A stretch of 10,000 nucleotides of DNA from Nitrospira sp. (GCA_020216985.1 JAIWOH010000058.1:1-10000); one strand, 5' to 3'. Counted from the first letter of the stretch, positions 1 through 6,752 are shown. Numbers and translations are program-made. Notes: generated by a model from the sequence alone, not told the origin.

Positions 1-1017
1 CCCATGGACGACGAAGGTGCCGTCGGAACCGACGGAAAGATGGTCCGGCACCGGAACCGGATCGGACAGATACGGCGCCCGCACCGCGCAGACGGTTTCT
101 TCTTGGATCACACGCACGCCCTCCAGCGGTCTCCATCGGTCCCCCGCAATCGTGCGCCGCTCGGCGATGCTCCCCGCTTCGGCGAAACCGAAAATTTCAT
201 GCACCGCCGACTGAAATTGCCGCTCGACCCGCCGCGCCAGGTCAAGAGCCAGCGGAGCCGTCGCGGACAATACAAGCCCGCCGGGCGGCGCGAGAACGTT
301 TTCGGCAATACAGGCTCGCAGGTGGAGCGGCGTGGTCACGAGCATCCAACGCCCCGGCGCTTCGGTCAACACGTTCTGAATATCGGCGGGGAAAAGGGGG
401 CGTCCCGCGTGCATCGCCAGTCCATGCATGATCGGCAACATCACGGAGGCCTCCAGCCCGAACATGTGCTGATGCGGCACCGTCGCCACCACCGTCACGC
501 GCGCCTTCTCCTTGATGCCGAGACGTGATCCGGTCGCCCGAGCCACGGCCGTCAAGGCGCCCCACGTTTTTCGATTCGGCACCGGGTCCCCGGTGGTGCC
601 GGACGTAAACGCCACGACCACGACTTGGTCCAATGGAATTCGTGGGACGACCGTCGGCAGCGACACGGAAGACGGCGTCGGTTGAATTCGTATGGGGATC
701 GACAGGATTTCTTCGTGTTGTTCATCCCGATCGGTCAGCACATAACTGCCAGGGAAACCGTCGGCAATGCGACGGAGGGCATGGGGCGCCCGGCTTTGCG
801 GCAGCAACGTGACTTGGCCGCGGAGGACCGCCGCGGCGAATCCTACCAGAAATTCATAACGGCTCGCGGCAAGATTGAGGACCGCAGGACGGTCGGGCAA
901 GGATTCAGCGAGGGAACGCACATCGGCCAAGAATTGGCCGGCCGTGCGCGGCGCTCCTTGCCCCCATGCCACAACATCGTCGGAATCGTAGGGTCCGAAC
1001 AGCACCGTCTCGTGCAT
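1..1017 (-). CDS. AMP-dependent acyl/aryl-CoA synthetase-like ligase, C-terminus cut by window edge
   Basis: The first 339 residues are visible; the frame is still open at base 1. Members of this superfamily adenylate a carboxylic acid with ATP and pass it to CoA or a carrier-protein thiol. The adenylation P-loop is seen as FTSGTTGDPVPNRK (about residues 137-150), followed by VPHQHMFGLE (about 180-189) and the A5-like segment EIFGFAEAGSIAERR (about 274-288), which keeps the conserved Glu but has Ala where YGSTE-type motifs have Thr. The N-terminal half is short for the family, resembling the compact ligases of aryl polyene clusters. The only possible start is ATG at 1017: the stop codon of the upstream carrier-protein gene lies in the same frame six codons before it. 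No strong Shine-Dalgarno is present, so translational coupling is likely. Probable role (inference): activating or loading a starter or fatty acid onto the adjacent carrier protein. Substrate unknown. Confidence 0.85.
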   Translation of the reverse strand, partial: MHETVLFGPYDSDDVVAWGQGAPRTAGQFLADVRSLAESLPDRPAVLNLAASRYEFLVGFAAAVLRGQVTLLPQSRAPHALRRIADGFPGSYVLTDRDEQHEEILSIPIRIQPTPSSVSLPTVVPRIPLDQVVVVAFTSGTTGDPVPNRKTWGALTAVARATGSRLGIKEKARVTVVATVPHQHMFGLEASVMLPIMHGLAMHAGRPLFPADIQNVLTEAPGRWMLVTTPLHLRACIAENVLAPPGGLVLSATAPLALDLARRVERQFQSAVHEIFGFAEAGSIAERRTIAGDRWRPLEGVRVIQEETVCAVRAPYLSDPVPVPDHLSVGSDGTFVVHG

Positions 1018-1032
1018 GGTCCGCGCCGTCGA

Positions 1033-1305
1033 TCACTTTGTGCGGTTTCTCTCGATGGCCTTGGCCAACGCCCGCAAGGACGAAAAGATGGCCTTGATCT
1101 CCGGATCGCTCGACTTGAGCTGATACCCGTACGTTTGCGAAATGGCCAGCGAGAGCTCGAGCGCGTCGATCGAATCAAGTCCCAACCCCTCGCCGAACAA
1201 GGGCGCCTCCGGTTGAATGGACGTCGGATCGATCTTGAGCTTCAGCGTCCTGACGATCAACTCGGCGAGATCTCCCTCGATCGGCGACGCACCGGAATGT
1301 TCCAT
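1033..1305 (-). CDS. Acyl carrier protein (phosphopantetheine-binding), aryl-polyene type
   Basis: A 90-residue carrier protein. The 4'-phosphopantetheine attachment site is Ser45 in GLGLDSIDALEL (residues 40-51), preceded by the usual PEAPLFGEG loop. The C-terminal part DPEIKAIFSSLRALAKAI resembles carrier proteins of aryl polyene and flexirubin-type clusters more than the housekeeping fatty-acid ACP, which has DSLDTVEL and is more acidic (family knowledge from memory). It would hold the growing acyl or polyene chain as a thioester in the cytoplasm. ATG at 1305 was chosen because it sits two bases after the stop of the methyltransferase gene and gives a normal ACP N-terminus; the frame runs further upstream but only inside the methyltransferase gene. 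Fifteen bases separate it from the AMP-ligase gene. The three genes are almost certainly one transcript. Confidence 0.93.
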   Translation of the reverse strand: MEHSGASPIEGDLAELIVRTLKLKIDPTSIQPEAPLFGEGLGLDSIDALELSLAISQTYGYQLKSSDPEIKAIFSSLRALAKAIERNRTK

Positions 1306-1307
1306 GC

Positions 1308-2108
1308 CTACACCTGCTCCGCTTCTTTCACCGCCCGATAGTCGCGCAACAGCCCGCCGAACCACTCCTTGACACGACAATCGCCGAAACCCGATTCCCG
1401 CAGTGTTTCAACGATCGTGGGAGGCGGCACACAGTGCTCCGTCGTCTCCCACCAGTACGCCATCAACCGCTTCAGATCTTGATTGCCGGTCCCGGCGGTA
1501 AACGCCGTCCCCAGCACGTCCCTGATATACCATCGCAACAGCCGATACAAGACCATGGACCGGGGACGAGAAATCTCCAGCAGCAGAACGATCCCGCCCG
1601 GTTTCAGCACGCGCCGATATTCGGCAAAGGCCGCTCGGAGATCCGACACATGCCGAAGCGCGTACCCCATGCTGAGAAAATCGAAAAACCGGTCGGGAAA
1701 CGGAAGGCGTTCTCCCACCCCGCGCACCAACGCGCGACACGGCCCCTTCTTGGCTTCACCCAACATGCCAATGCTGGGGTCGAGTCCGACGACCAAGCCG
1801 GACGGCCCCGTCAGACTCAAGGCGCATTGCGTCACCAACCCGGGTCCGCAGGCGACATCCAGCACTCGCATACCCGGTTTCAACCCCGCCAGTTGGAGCG
1901 CCTTCTTTCGATACCACAGACCGGATCCGAAACCGGTGGCTTTATCGATGCTCCGATAGTGAGCGGCGGTCCGATCAAACAGCTCGTTGAGAAACCCCTG
2001 TCTGTCCTCGACCCTTTCGTAATATCGCCGCAGCGGCGGATGGGGCGCGACGGATCGACCGTCCGAACCTATCTCGCGTTGATTTTCCCGGCCGGCGGAT
2101 CGAGTCAT
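1308..2108 (-). CDS. UbiE/COQ5-like class I SAM-dependent methyltransferase
   Basis: A 266-residue Rossmann-fold methyltransferase. SAM-binding motif I is VLDVACGPG (residues 82-90); the acidic end of strand 2 is VVGLD (to Asp110); an EISRP segment follows the fourth-strand region; YALRHVSDL (149-157) matches the GLRNVxD signature of ubiquinone/menaquinone C-methyltransferases, and RVLKPGG follows. These features point to methylation of an aromatic ring or quinone-like acceptor. Placed directly before an ACP and an AMP-ligase, it more likely modifies the aryl head group of a polyene-type product than serves as the housekeeping UbiE, but that is inference. ATG at 2108 is preferred: AAGG lies about eight bases upstream. 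A TTG at 2168 would add 20 residues but lacks a well-placed ribosome site. The region before the conserved domain (residues 1-38) is Arg-rich and unlike the family core. Confidence 0.88.
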   Translation of the reverse strand: MTRSAGRENQREIGSDGRSVAPHPPLRRYYERVEDRQGFLNELFDRTAAHYRSIDKATGFGSGLWYRKKALQLAGLKPGMRVLDVACGPGLVTQCALSLTGPSGLVVGLDPSIGMLGEAKKGPCRALVRGVGERLPFPDRFFDFLSMGYALRHVSDLRAAFAEYRRVLKPGGIVLLLEISRPRSMVLYRLLRWYIRDVLGTAFTAGTGNQDLKRLMAYWWETTEHCVPPPTIVETLRESGFGDCRVKEWFGGLLRDYRAVKEAEQV

Positions 2109-2138
2109 ATGAGAAACCTTGCCCCCTGCTTTTCCACT

Positions 2139-2168
2139 CTTGTAGCAAGACGTTTCATCGTCGGGCAA
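2139..2168 (-). promoter_or_regulatory. Weak candidate promoter before the methyltransferase gene
   Basis: On the minus strand, TTGCCC (2168-2163) and TACAAG (2144-2139) are separated by 18 bases. Each matches the sigma70 hexamers at four of six positions. They lie in the 80-base gap between the DUF4105 gene and the methyltransferase gene, and would give a leader of about 25 bases. It could separate the biosynthetic cassette from the DUF4105 gene, but the match is poor and read-through from upstream is equally possible. Confidence 0.25.
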
Positions 2169-2188
2169 GAGCCGGTCCTTTTCCGTCT

Positions 2189-4135
2189 TCAGAAGAACGC
2201 CTGGATCGCAAACACCACGTCGTTGTCGCGATCACGATGGGTGTACTCCAATCGGGCCGCCCAATCACGGGCTAAGGTATAGCGCGACCCGACATGCCAG
2301 CGAATGTCGTCGGATCGGTCGCCAAGAGGATACCGCAGATAGGAGCCAGACCCCATGAGCTTCCAGCGATCCGTCACGTCCGCCAACAGGCCCATCGTCA
2401 CACCTCCTCCCACCCGATGAAAATCCCGGTAGGCGGGACTGACGTTGGCTTCGGCTTCGGCGAAGAGATAGAACACCTCCCGTTTGAAGACGGTCGCCGA
2501 CTCGACGGCCCCGCCGACCCCTCCGCTAAACACGCCGTTGTTGCACAACCGGCAGCCGTCGTGCTTGATCGTCTGCATGCCCACGTTCACCCGCCACGAG
2601 GGCGCGCGAAAGAGCTCGTCGATCGGAGAAAGGGACAGGATATTGATCAACGTGGCCCGTTCGATCCTGATCTGCTCGGCTCGATTGTAATGTCGCACCG
2701 TCAGGCCGAGCGCCTCGATCTGGGCATCCGGCGTATACCCCTCTTCAGGATCGAGGAGATCGTGATAAAGCGCTCGGATGGACGCTTCCTCGAAGGTATC
2801 TTGATTCCGCCAGCCCCCTCCCATCGTCGCACGCGTCGTCCTGTGCCCTGCGTCCGGACGTTTCGTATAGGGGGGAATTTCCAGGTCCGGTGACGGGATC
2901 GGCAATCGGCTCCGCTCGGTCAAGATGTGTCTGTTGCGCTCTTTGTAGACCGTGACCTCCGGATCGTCGCTTTCGCTCTTGTAGCGTAGATAGTCCGACA
3001 CCACGTCCAACGCCAACACGCGCCTGGGCATCGGCAGCTCCTTGAAGGAGACGTCGCCGGCGAAGTCCGGATCTTGCGCCAGCCTCTTGACAAGCTTCGA
3101 TTCATCGGCCGTGAGCAGAGCCCGTTTCCGTTTGATGATCGTACTGCGGGACGGTCGATAGGTGACATCCTTGACCAACCCCGGATAGTCCACGACCGCC
3201 CGCACCGTGTCGGCGGGAATCGTCCAGAAATGGAACCGATCCCGCAGGTGCAACGCAGGATTCGCATATTCCAGGAGCGACAAAATGTGGTACGAGCAAT
3301 TTTCCTTGAAAAAAAAGTAATCGAAATAGGCGTTGCCCATCTCCCACGCGTGCATGAGGAGCCGATCAAGCTGAGCGGGAGAGAGATCGAGCCGGTATTC
3401 CCACATGTCGCGATTCTCGATATCCCGGTACTTCTGGACCTTCAGGTAATAGGGGGGGGTGGAAAAAAATCCCTTGTAGCCCCCGAAGATCCCCATGAAG
3501 GCGAACTCCACTCCCGCGCCCCCCGGCACGTCCGCGGCATAGTCAATGGTATAGGCCAACAGCCTCGTCTGTTCCGTCTGCCCCCGCTGATCGATCCGCA
3601 AGAAGGTATGGCCGAACATGGAAGCCGGATTGTTCAAGAACGCCGCGGGGAAGACCAAACTGACGCCCGCAGGATTCAGTTCGGCCCGCCATCGTTCATA
3701 CCGCTCGCAAACCGGCGGTGGAAGCCGTTGCTCGTCGAACCTCAGTCGCTCCTTGAGCCACTGGTACCGGGCGATGAACGCACACTGAGCCGGCTGCTTC
3801 GACCGCCCGACCGGCTCGGCGGAGAAAAATGCCCGGATCGTCGCCTCCAATTCGGCCTGTGGATCGTATTTGCCACGAGGCGACAAGAAAAACCCCGGGT
3901 CGTCTTCCTCGCTGATCACCCTTGTCCACAGATCCGCCCTGTAGTGAAGCAAGAGATGCCATTCCCGCTCATCGGCCAGACGGAAGAGAACCGCCTGCTC
4001 GATCAATTCTCGTTGGTAGCGTTCCGGATCAAACGACTCGGCCACCTGGTGCCAAGACCCCGCGAGCAACACGACGATGGCAAGCAGAAAACGAATCACC
4101 GCATCAGAGGGGAACCATGACGGGGCTTCCATCAT
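2189..4135 (-). CDS. DUF4105 (Lnb N-terminal periplasmic domain) envelope protein with barrel-like C-terminal region
   Basis: A 648-residue exported protein. A hydrophobic stretch at about residues 13-27 (VIRFLLAIVVLLAGSW) is a signal peptide or anchor. Residues about 35-155 are helical and charged. The DUF4105 core follows: FGHTFLRID (174-182), AYTIDYAAD, GIFGGYKGFFSTPPYYLKV (215-233) and FFFKENCSYHILSLLEYANP (274-293). The order His176 then Cys280, each in a conserved block, resembles circularly permuted NlpC/P60-papain-like hydrolases (inference). Residues about 430-648 show alternating Gly/aromatic strands and end in AIQAFF, as outer-membrane barrel proteins do. A CxxC pair (528/531) is also present. 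Exact function is unknown for the family. ATG at 4135 lies in the loop of a hairpin and has no clear ribosome site; GTG at 4099 would start directly at the signal peptide and is a credible alternative. Three homopolymer tracts of 7-8 bases fall in the core. Confidence 0.85.
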   Translation of the reverse strand: MMEAPSWFPSDAVIRFLLAIVVLLAGSWHQVAESFDPERYQRELIEQAVLFRLADEREWHLLLHYRADLWTRVISEEDDPGFFLSPRGKYDPQAELEATIRAFFSAEPVGRSKQPAQCAFIARYQWLKERLRFDEQRLPPPVCERYERWRAELNPAGVSLVFPAAFLNNPASMFGHTFLRIDQRGQTEQTRLLAYTIDYAADVPGGAGVEFAFMGIFGGYKGFFSTPPYYLKVQKYRDIENRDMWEYRLDLSPAQLDRLLMHAWEMGNAYFDYFFFKENCSYHILSLLEYANPALHLRDRFHFWTIPADTVRAVVDYPGLVKDVTYRPSRSTIIKRKRALLTADESKLVKRLAQDPDFAGDVSFKELPMPRRVLALDVVSDYLRYKSESDDPEVTVYKERNRHILTERSRLPIPSPDLEIPPYTKRPDAGHRTTRATMGGGWRNQDTFEEASIRALYHDLLDPEEGYTPDAQIEALGLTVRHYNRAEQIRIERATLINILSLSPIDELFRAPSWRVNVGMQTIKHDGCRLCNNGVFSGGVGGAVESATVFKREVFYLFAEAEANVSPAYRDFHRVGGGVTMGLLADVTDRWKLMGSGSYLRYPLGDRSDDIRWHVGSRYTLARDWAARLEYTHRDRDNDVVFAIQAFF

Positions 4136-4150
4136 TCGACGGAAGCCCCG
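4121..4150 (-). terminator. Perfect 10-bp hairpin after the DUF3015 gene; possible terminator or leader structure
   Basis: CGGGGCTTCC at 4121-4130 is the exact reverse complement of GGAAGCCCCG at 4141-4150, with a 10-base loop. It begins 13 bases after the stop codon of the DUF3015 gene, the usual position of an intrinsic terminator, and the stem is G+C-rich. However, no U-run follows on the minus strand (TCATGGTTCC comes next), so termination may be weak or Rho-assisted. The loop contains the annotated ATG of the DUF4105 gene, so in a read-through transcript the hairpin would mask that start. Confidence 0.45.
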
Positions 4151-4163
4151 GGAATCAACGTGG

Positions 4164-4676
4164 CTAGTTCAACACGGCTTGCGCCAGCGAAGGATCGGCC
4201 GCAATGCCTTCGTTCAACGTCTTGACCATGGAAGCCGGAGACAGATCGCCCGAGGAAACCATCGCGGCATAGCGTCCCTGGGCCATGGCAAAGAACGCCT
4301 CATGCTGTTGTTGAGGCACTCCCAGAAGAGTCGCCATGGAAGCCAGATGCTCGCCGCGCCCTTGCGCCATCTCTTGAGCCAGCGCGTCGGTGTTCAATTC
4401 TGCAAACATCGTAGCCTTCTGCTCCGCCCACCACCGGCCGTCGTCCGTGCATCCCATGGTTCCGGTGGAAATCCCGAAGGTCTGTGTGCCGAACGACCCG
4501 TTTGTCGTCGCCATCAAGATCTGCGCCCCCTTGGTCTTGGCGTGCGGATAATTTTGCCAGGCAAGCTTGCCCAGCCCGCAGCCAGGCCCCGTATCCGGCG
4601 TGCCGGCGGCCAATGCGATCCCGCCTTGCGCCACCATTGCCAACCCGATTACCGCAACCATGCTCAATTTCCTCAT
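4164..4676 (-). CDS. DUF3015-family small secreted protein
   Basis: A 170-residue protein with a clear Sec signal peptide: MRKLSMVAVIGLAMVAQGG then ALA-AG, cleavage near residue 23-24. The mature part has the family hallmarks GCGLGKLAW (about 32-40) and GTQTFGISTGTMGC (63-76), leaving Cys33 and Cys76 as a probable periplasmic disulfide. The rest is helical (about 85-168). DUF3015 proteins have no established function; periplasmic location is well supported by the signal peptide. ATG at 4676 is chosen over a longer frame (to 4814) because AGGAGG lies six bases upstream and the signal peptide starts there; the extra 46 residues would bury it and overlap the promoter. The gene has its own promoter and a hairpin just after its stop, so it is probably transcribed alone or with partial read-through into the DUF4105 gene. 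Confidence 0.87.
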   Translation of the reverse strand: MRKLSMVAVIGLAMVAQGGIALAAGTPDTGPGCGLGKLAWQNYPHAKTKGAQILMATTNGSFGTQTFGISTGTMGCTDDGRWWAEQKATMFAELNTDALAQEMAQGRGEHLASMATLLGVPQQQHEAFFAMAQGRYAAMVSSGDLSPASMVKTLNEGIAADPSLAQAVLN

Positions 4677-4682
4677 TCGAAT

Positions 4683-4688
4683 CCTCCT
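4683..4688 (-). promoter_or_regulatory. Strong ribosome binding site of the DUF3015 gene
   Basis: AGGAGG lies six bases before ATG 4676 and fixes that start. A second identical AGGAGG lies 15 bases further upstream (4709-4704) with no start codon behind it in range. Confidence 0.8.
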
Positions 4689-4728
4689 TGGTGAGAGTGA
4701 GAACCTCCTGTCGGCCATGCCCTGCGCG

Positions 4729-4766
4729 ATTATAGACGAATCACAGCCAAGAGCCACATTTTTTTT
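4729..4766 (-). promoter_or_regulatory. Promoter of the DUF3015 gene with upstream A-tract
   Basis: On the minus strand a perfect TATAAT lies at 4734-4729. Seventeen bases upstream the -35 position holds GTGGCT (4757-4752), a poor hexamer, but a run of eight A (4766-4759) lies directly upstream like an UP element and could compensate. Transcription would start near 4722, giving a leader of about 46 bases that holds both AGGAGG copies. It lies in the 162-base gap after the M48 gene. Confidence 0.6.
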
Positions 4767-4838
4767 CCTTAGCCAACCGTCCTCATGGTCCATAGATAGA
4801 GCACCGACCGTCATCCCCCGGTTCCGCCTCTGACCTGC

Positions 4839-5993
4839 TCATGGCTCCGCGGACAGGGGGACACCCAACGATGCCCGTACCGCCGCCCACTCGAAGGTGA
4901 ATGGCACAGGGGACAGTTTCGGCATGGCCGCCAGCTCGGCTTTTAATCGTTCGGCCCGCCCCTGACTCATCGGATGGGTCGAGAGCCACTCCATTCGTCC
5001 CTCATCTTTTTCAGAGAGCCGCTCAAAGAAACTGATCATGCCGGAGGGATCGATCCTTGCCCGATAGAGAAGTTGTAAGCCGGTCAGATCGGCCTCGGTT
5101 TCCTGTTCCCGACCGAATTTCAGCGTCATCAATTCCACACCGAACTGTTTCATCAGACCGGCCAACCCCTGTTGATCTCCAAACACGATGGACGCCGCCG
5201 CGACGAGACCGAGTCGCTTTACGATCCTTTCAAGCCCGTGCCGTTGCAAGACATGGTTCAGCTCATGACTCAGCACGCCCGCCACCTCTTCCGCGCCGGT
5301 CGCTTTTTTCATCAACCCGGTGAACACGACGATATAGCCGCCCGGCAACGCAAACGCGTTCACGATGTCGCTCTTGACGACCGTGACTTCGAACTTGTAG
5401 GGGTTGTTCGGAATCTGCTCGACGAGGCGTCGCGTCATTTCCTGGACCGCGGACACGGCCGGTCCTTCTTTGACGATGTCCTGACGCGCCAGAAAATCCC
5501 TATAGGCCGATTCGCCCAGCTTTTGTTCCCACTCCGGTGGAATCCGCTCGACGGCCAGGGCGACCAGCAGGTCGCCTCCCCGCCACAGTCCAACCGACAG
5601 GGCCAGGACCACACCGGCGACGACACCCCAAACCATCCGGCGTCTGCGCCGAACCAGCCGGGCAAGCTCGGCCGCCCGTTCGAAGGGAACGTGCAACGAT
5701 TCCGGAGCCGCTCGGCGAAACGATCGGATCAGATCCGCATCCTTGAGATACAGGGCCCGTTCGCCTCGCTCGCCGGTCCACTTAAGCACGAGTTGATCAT
5801 GGTCCAATCCGCCCACGGACACCGAAAGGGTCGTAAACGGAACCTCTTCCGACCGACCGGCCGCCGAGTCCGATGCAAACGTGACAGTCAAACCCTGTCC
5901 GTCAAAGCGAACCAGGCAAGGAGCGCCGCTTGCGGGCAATTCATAGCCGAAACACAGGGCGTTGGGAGACGAAGACATCGTAGGCGCCGTCAC
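4839..5993 (-). CDS. Membrane-anchored M48-family zinc metallopeptidase
   Basis: A 384-residue protein in three parts. Residues about 12-105 form a strand-rich domain with no signal peptide, as in other M48 proteins carrying an N-terminal domain of this sort. A basic RRRRR (about 115-119) precedes one membrane helix (121-137), so the following protease part should face the periplasm. The catalytic part shows FALPGGYIVVFTGL (214-227), the zinc site HELNH (243-247), a third ligand in the REQETEAD block (Glu298 likely), and WLSTHPMSQGRAERL (336-350), whose His matches the regulatory or zinc-contacting His of BepA/Oma1-like proteases. All catalytic residues are present, so it should be active, probably in envelope protein quality control. 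GTG at 5993 and ATG at 5978 are both possible starts; neither has a clear ribosome site. It follows the AIM24 gene by 70 bases with no evident promoter and is probably co-transcribed with it. Confidence 0.92.
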   Translation of the reverse strand: MTAPTMSSSPNALCFGYELPASGAPCLVRFDGQGLTVTFASDSAAGRSEEVPFTTLSVSVGGLDHDQLVLKWTGERGERALYLKDADLIRSFRRAAPESLHVPFERAAELARLVRRRRRMVWGVVAGVVLALSVGLWRGGDLLVALAVERIPPEWEQKLGESAYRDFLARQDIVKEGPAVSAVQEMTRRLVEQIPNNPYKFEVTVVKSDIVNAFALPGGYIVVFTGLMKKATGAEEVAGVLSHELNHVLQRHGLERIVKRLGLVAAASIVFGDQQGLAGLMKQFGVELMTLKFGREQETEADLTGLQLLYRARIDPSGMISFFERLSEKDEGRMEWLSTHPMSQGRAERLKAELAAMPKLSPVPFTFEWAAVRASLGVPLSAEP

Positions 5994-6063
5994 GTGCCGT
6001 TCGTGCGGGAGGCACCGTCTTTCGCCCTATTCGTGACCGCGCATGACCCGTGCCGAACGGCCA

Positions 6064-6747
6064 TCATTCGGAAACCGGAATGAACTGCCTGATCCAGGCG
6101 CCGAAGCCGCCGGGATTGCGACTCTGAATGTAGACGACGCCGGGCCCGCGGAATCGACACACGAACCCTTCGCCGGACGTGAAACTCGCCACCCATCCGG
6201 ACGACGCCCGCTCGATATGGTAGGACGTGGTGGCGGACCAGGCCACCATGTGACTGTTATCGACAATGTATTCTTGATCCGGTTTCAAATCAATGCGGTG
6301 AATCGCTCCGAAACTGTTCAGGATCAACGTGCCTTTCCCACCGATCTTCAGAATGAAAAACCCCTCTCCACCCATAAACCCGCGAGTAAAGCTTTGCATC
6401 TTGCTCTCGATGCTTATCGTGTCGGCGCCGGCGAGAAACCCGTCTTTCTGCACCATGTACTCGTTGACGCCGTCGAGCTCGAGAATGACGATCTCGCCCG
6501 GCACCGTCGGCGCCAACAAGACCTCACCCGGGCCTCGACTGGCTCGCAAGGTTTGAAAGAAGAACTTCTCTCCAGTAAGCAATTTTCGGGACAGCGCGCC
6601 GAGAAAGCCCCCCTCCATCTTGCTCTCGACGTCGATGGTCGGCGATGCCCCCACCATGGCGCCGGACTCGGCCTTGATCTGCTCTCCGGCCGCCAGCTCG
6701 ACGCGCACCATCGGGAAAGCCCCTGGATATAAGATCTCGCTTCGCAT
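6064..6747 (-). CDS. AIM24 / TIGR00266 family protein
   Basis: A 227-residue protein covering the full AIM24 domain, a repeated beta-sandwich fold related to the tryptophan RNA-binding attenuator-like superfamily. Recognisable blocks are AESGAMVGASPTIDVESKM (26-44), the Gly-rich GGFLGALSRKLLTGEKFF (47-64), SFTRGFMGGEGFFILKIGG (119-137), VDNSHMVAW (162-170) and the ending SGEGFVCRFRGPGVVYIQSR (191-210). The yeast homologue is a mitochondrial inner-membrane organisation factor; bacterial members have no firm function and are usually cytoplasmic or membrane-associated. No signal peptide or membrane helix is seen. ATG at 6747 is chosen: it starts the conserved domain and has GGAG 11 bases upstream; a longer frame to 6840 would run through the promoter. 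The M48 protease gene follows by 70 bases, suggesting a two-gene operon. Confidence 0.9.
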   Translation of the reverse strand: MRSEILYPGAFPMVRVELAAGEQIKAESGAMVGASPTIDVESKMEGGFLGALSRKLLTGEKFFFQTLRASRGPGEVLLAPTVPGEIVILELDGVNEYMVQKDGFLAGADTISIESKMQSFTRGFMGGEGFFILKIGGKGTLILNSFGAIHRIDLKPDQEYIVDNSHMVAWSATTSYHIERASSGWVASFTSGEGFVCRFRGPGVVYIQSRNPGGFGAWIRQFIPVSE

Positions 6748-6752
6748 GACCG

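Noticed and set aside
2109..2168. TTG at 2168 as the methyltransferase start
   Set aside because: The nearest AAGGA is about 18 bases away, the added residues match nothing typical, and ATG 2108 has AAGG at good spacing.
3074..4120. Long open frame of 348 codons on the plus strand
   Set aside because: It lies wholly opposite the DUF4105 gene, its translation is Arg/Pro-rich with no recognisable domain, and the minus-strand frame shows clear family motifs. Other plus-strand frames in the window (such as 1434-2282 and 5172-6083) are rejected for the same reason.
4677..4814. 46-codon N-terminal extension of the DUF3015 frame
   Set aside because: It covers the promoter and both AGGAGG sites and would place the signal peptide internally.
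4801..4838. Possible terminator after the M48 gene
   Set aside because: Only a short CCG/CGG pairing with no stable stem or U-run; not enough to call.
5990..6066. Inverted GCCGTTC/GAACGGC pair between the AIM24 and M48 genes
   Set aside because: Seven bases with a loop of about 50 bases is within chance expectation for this G+C content.
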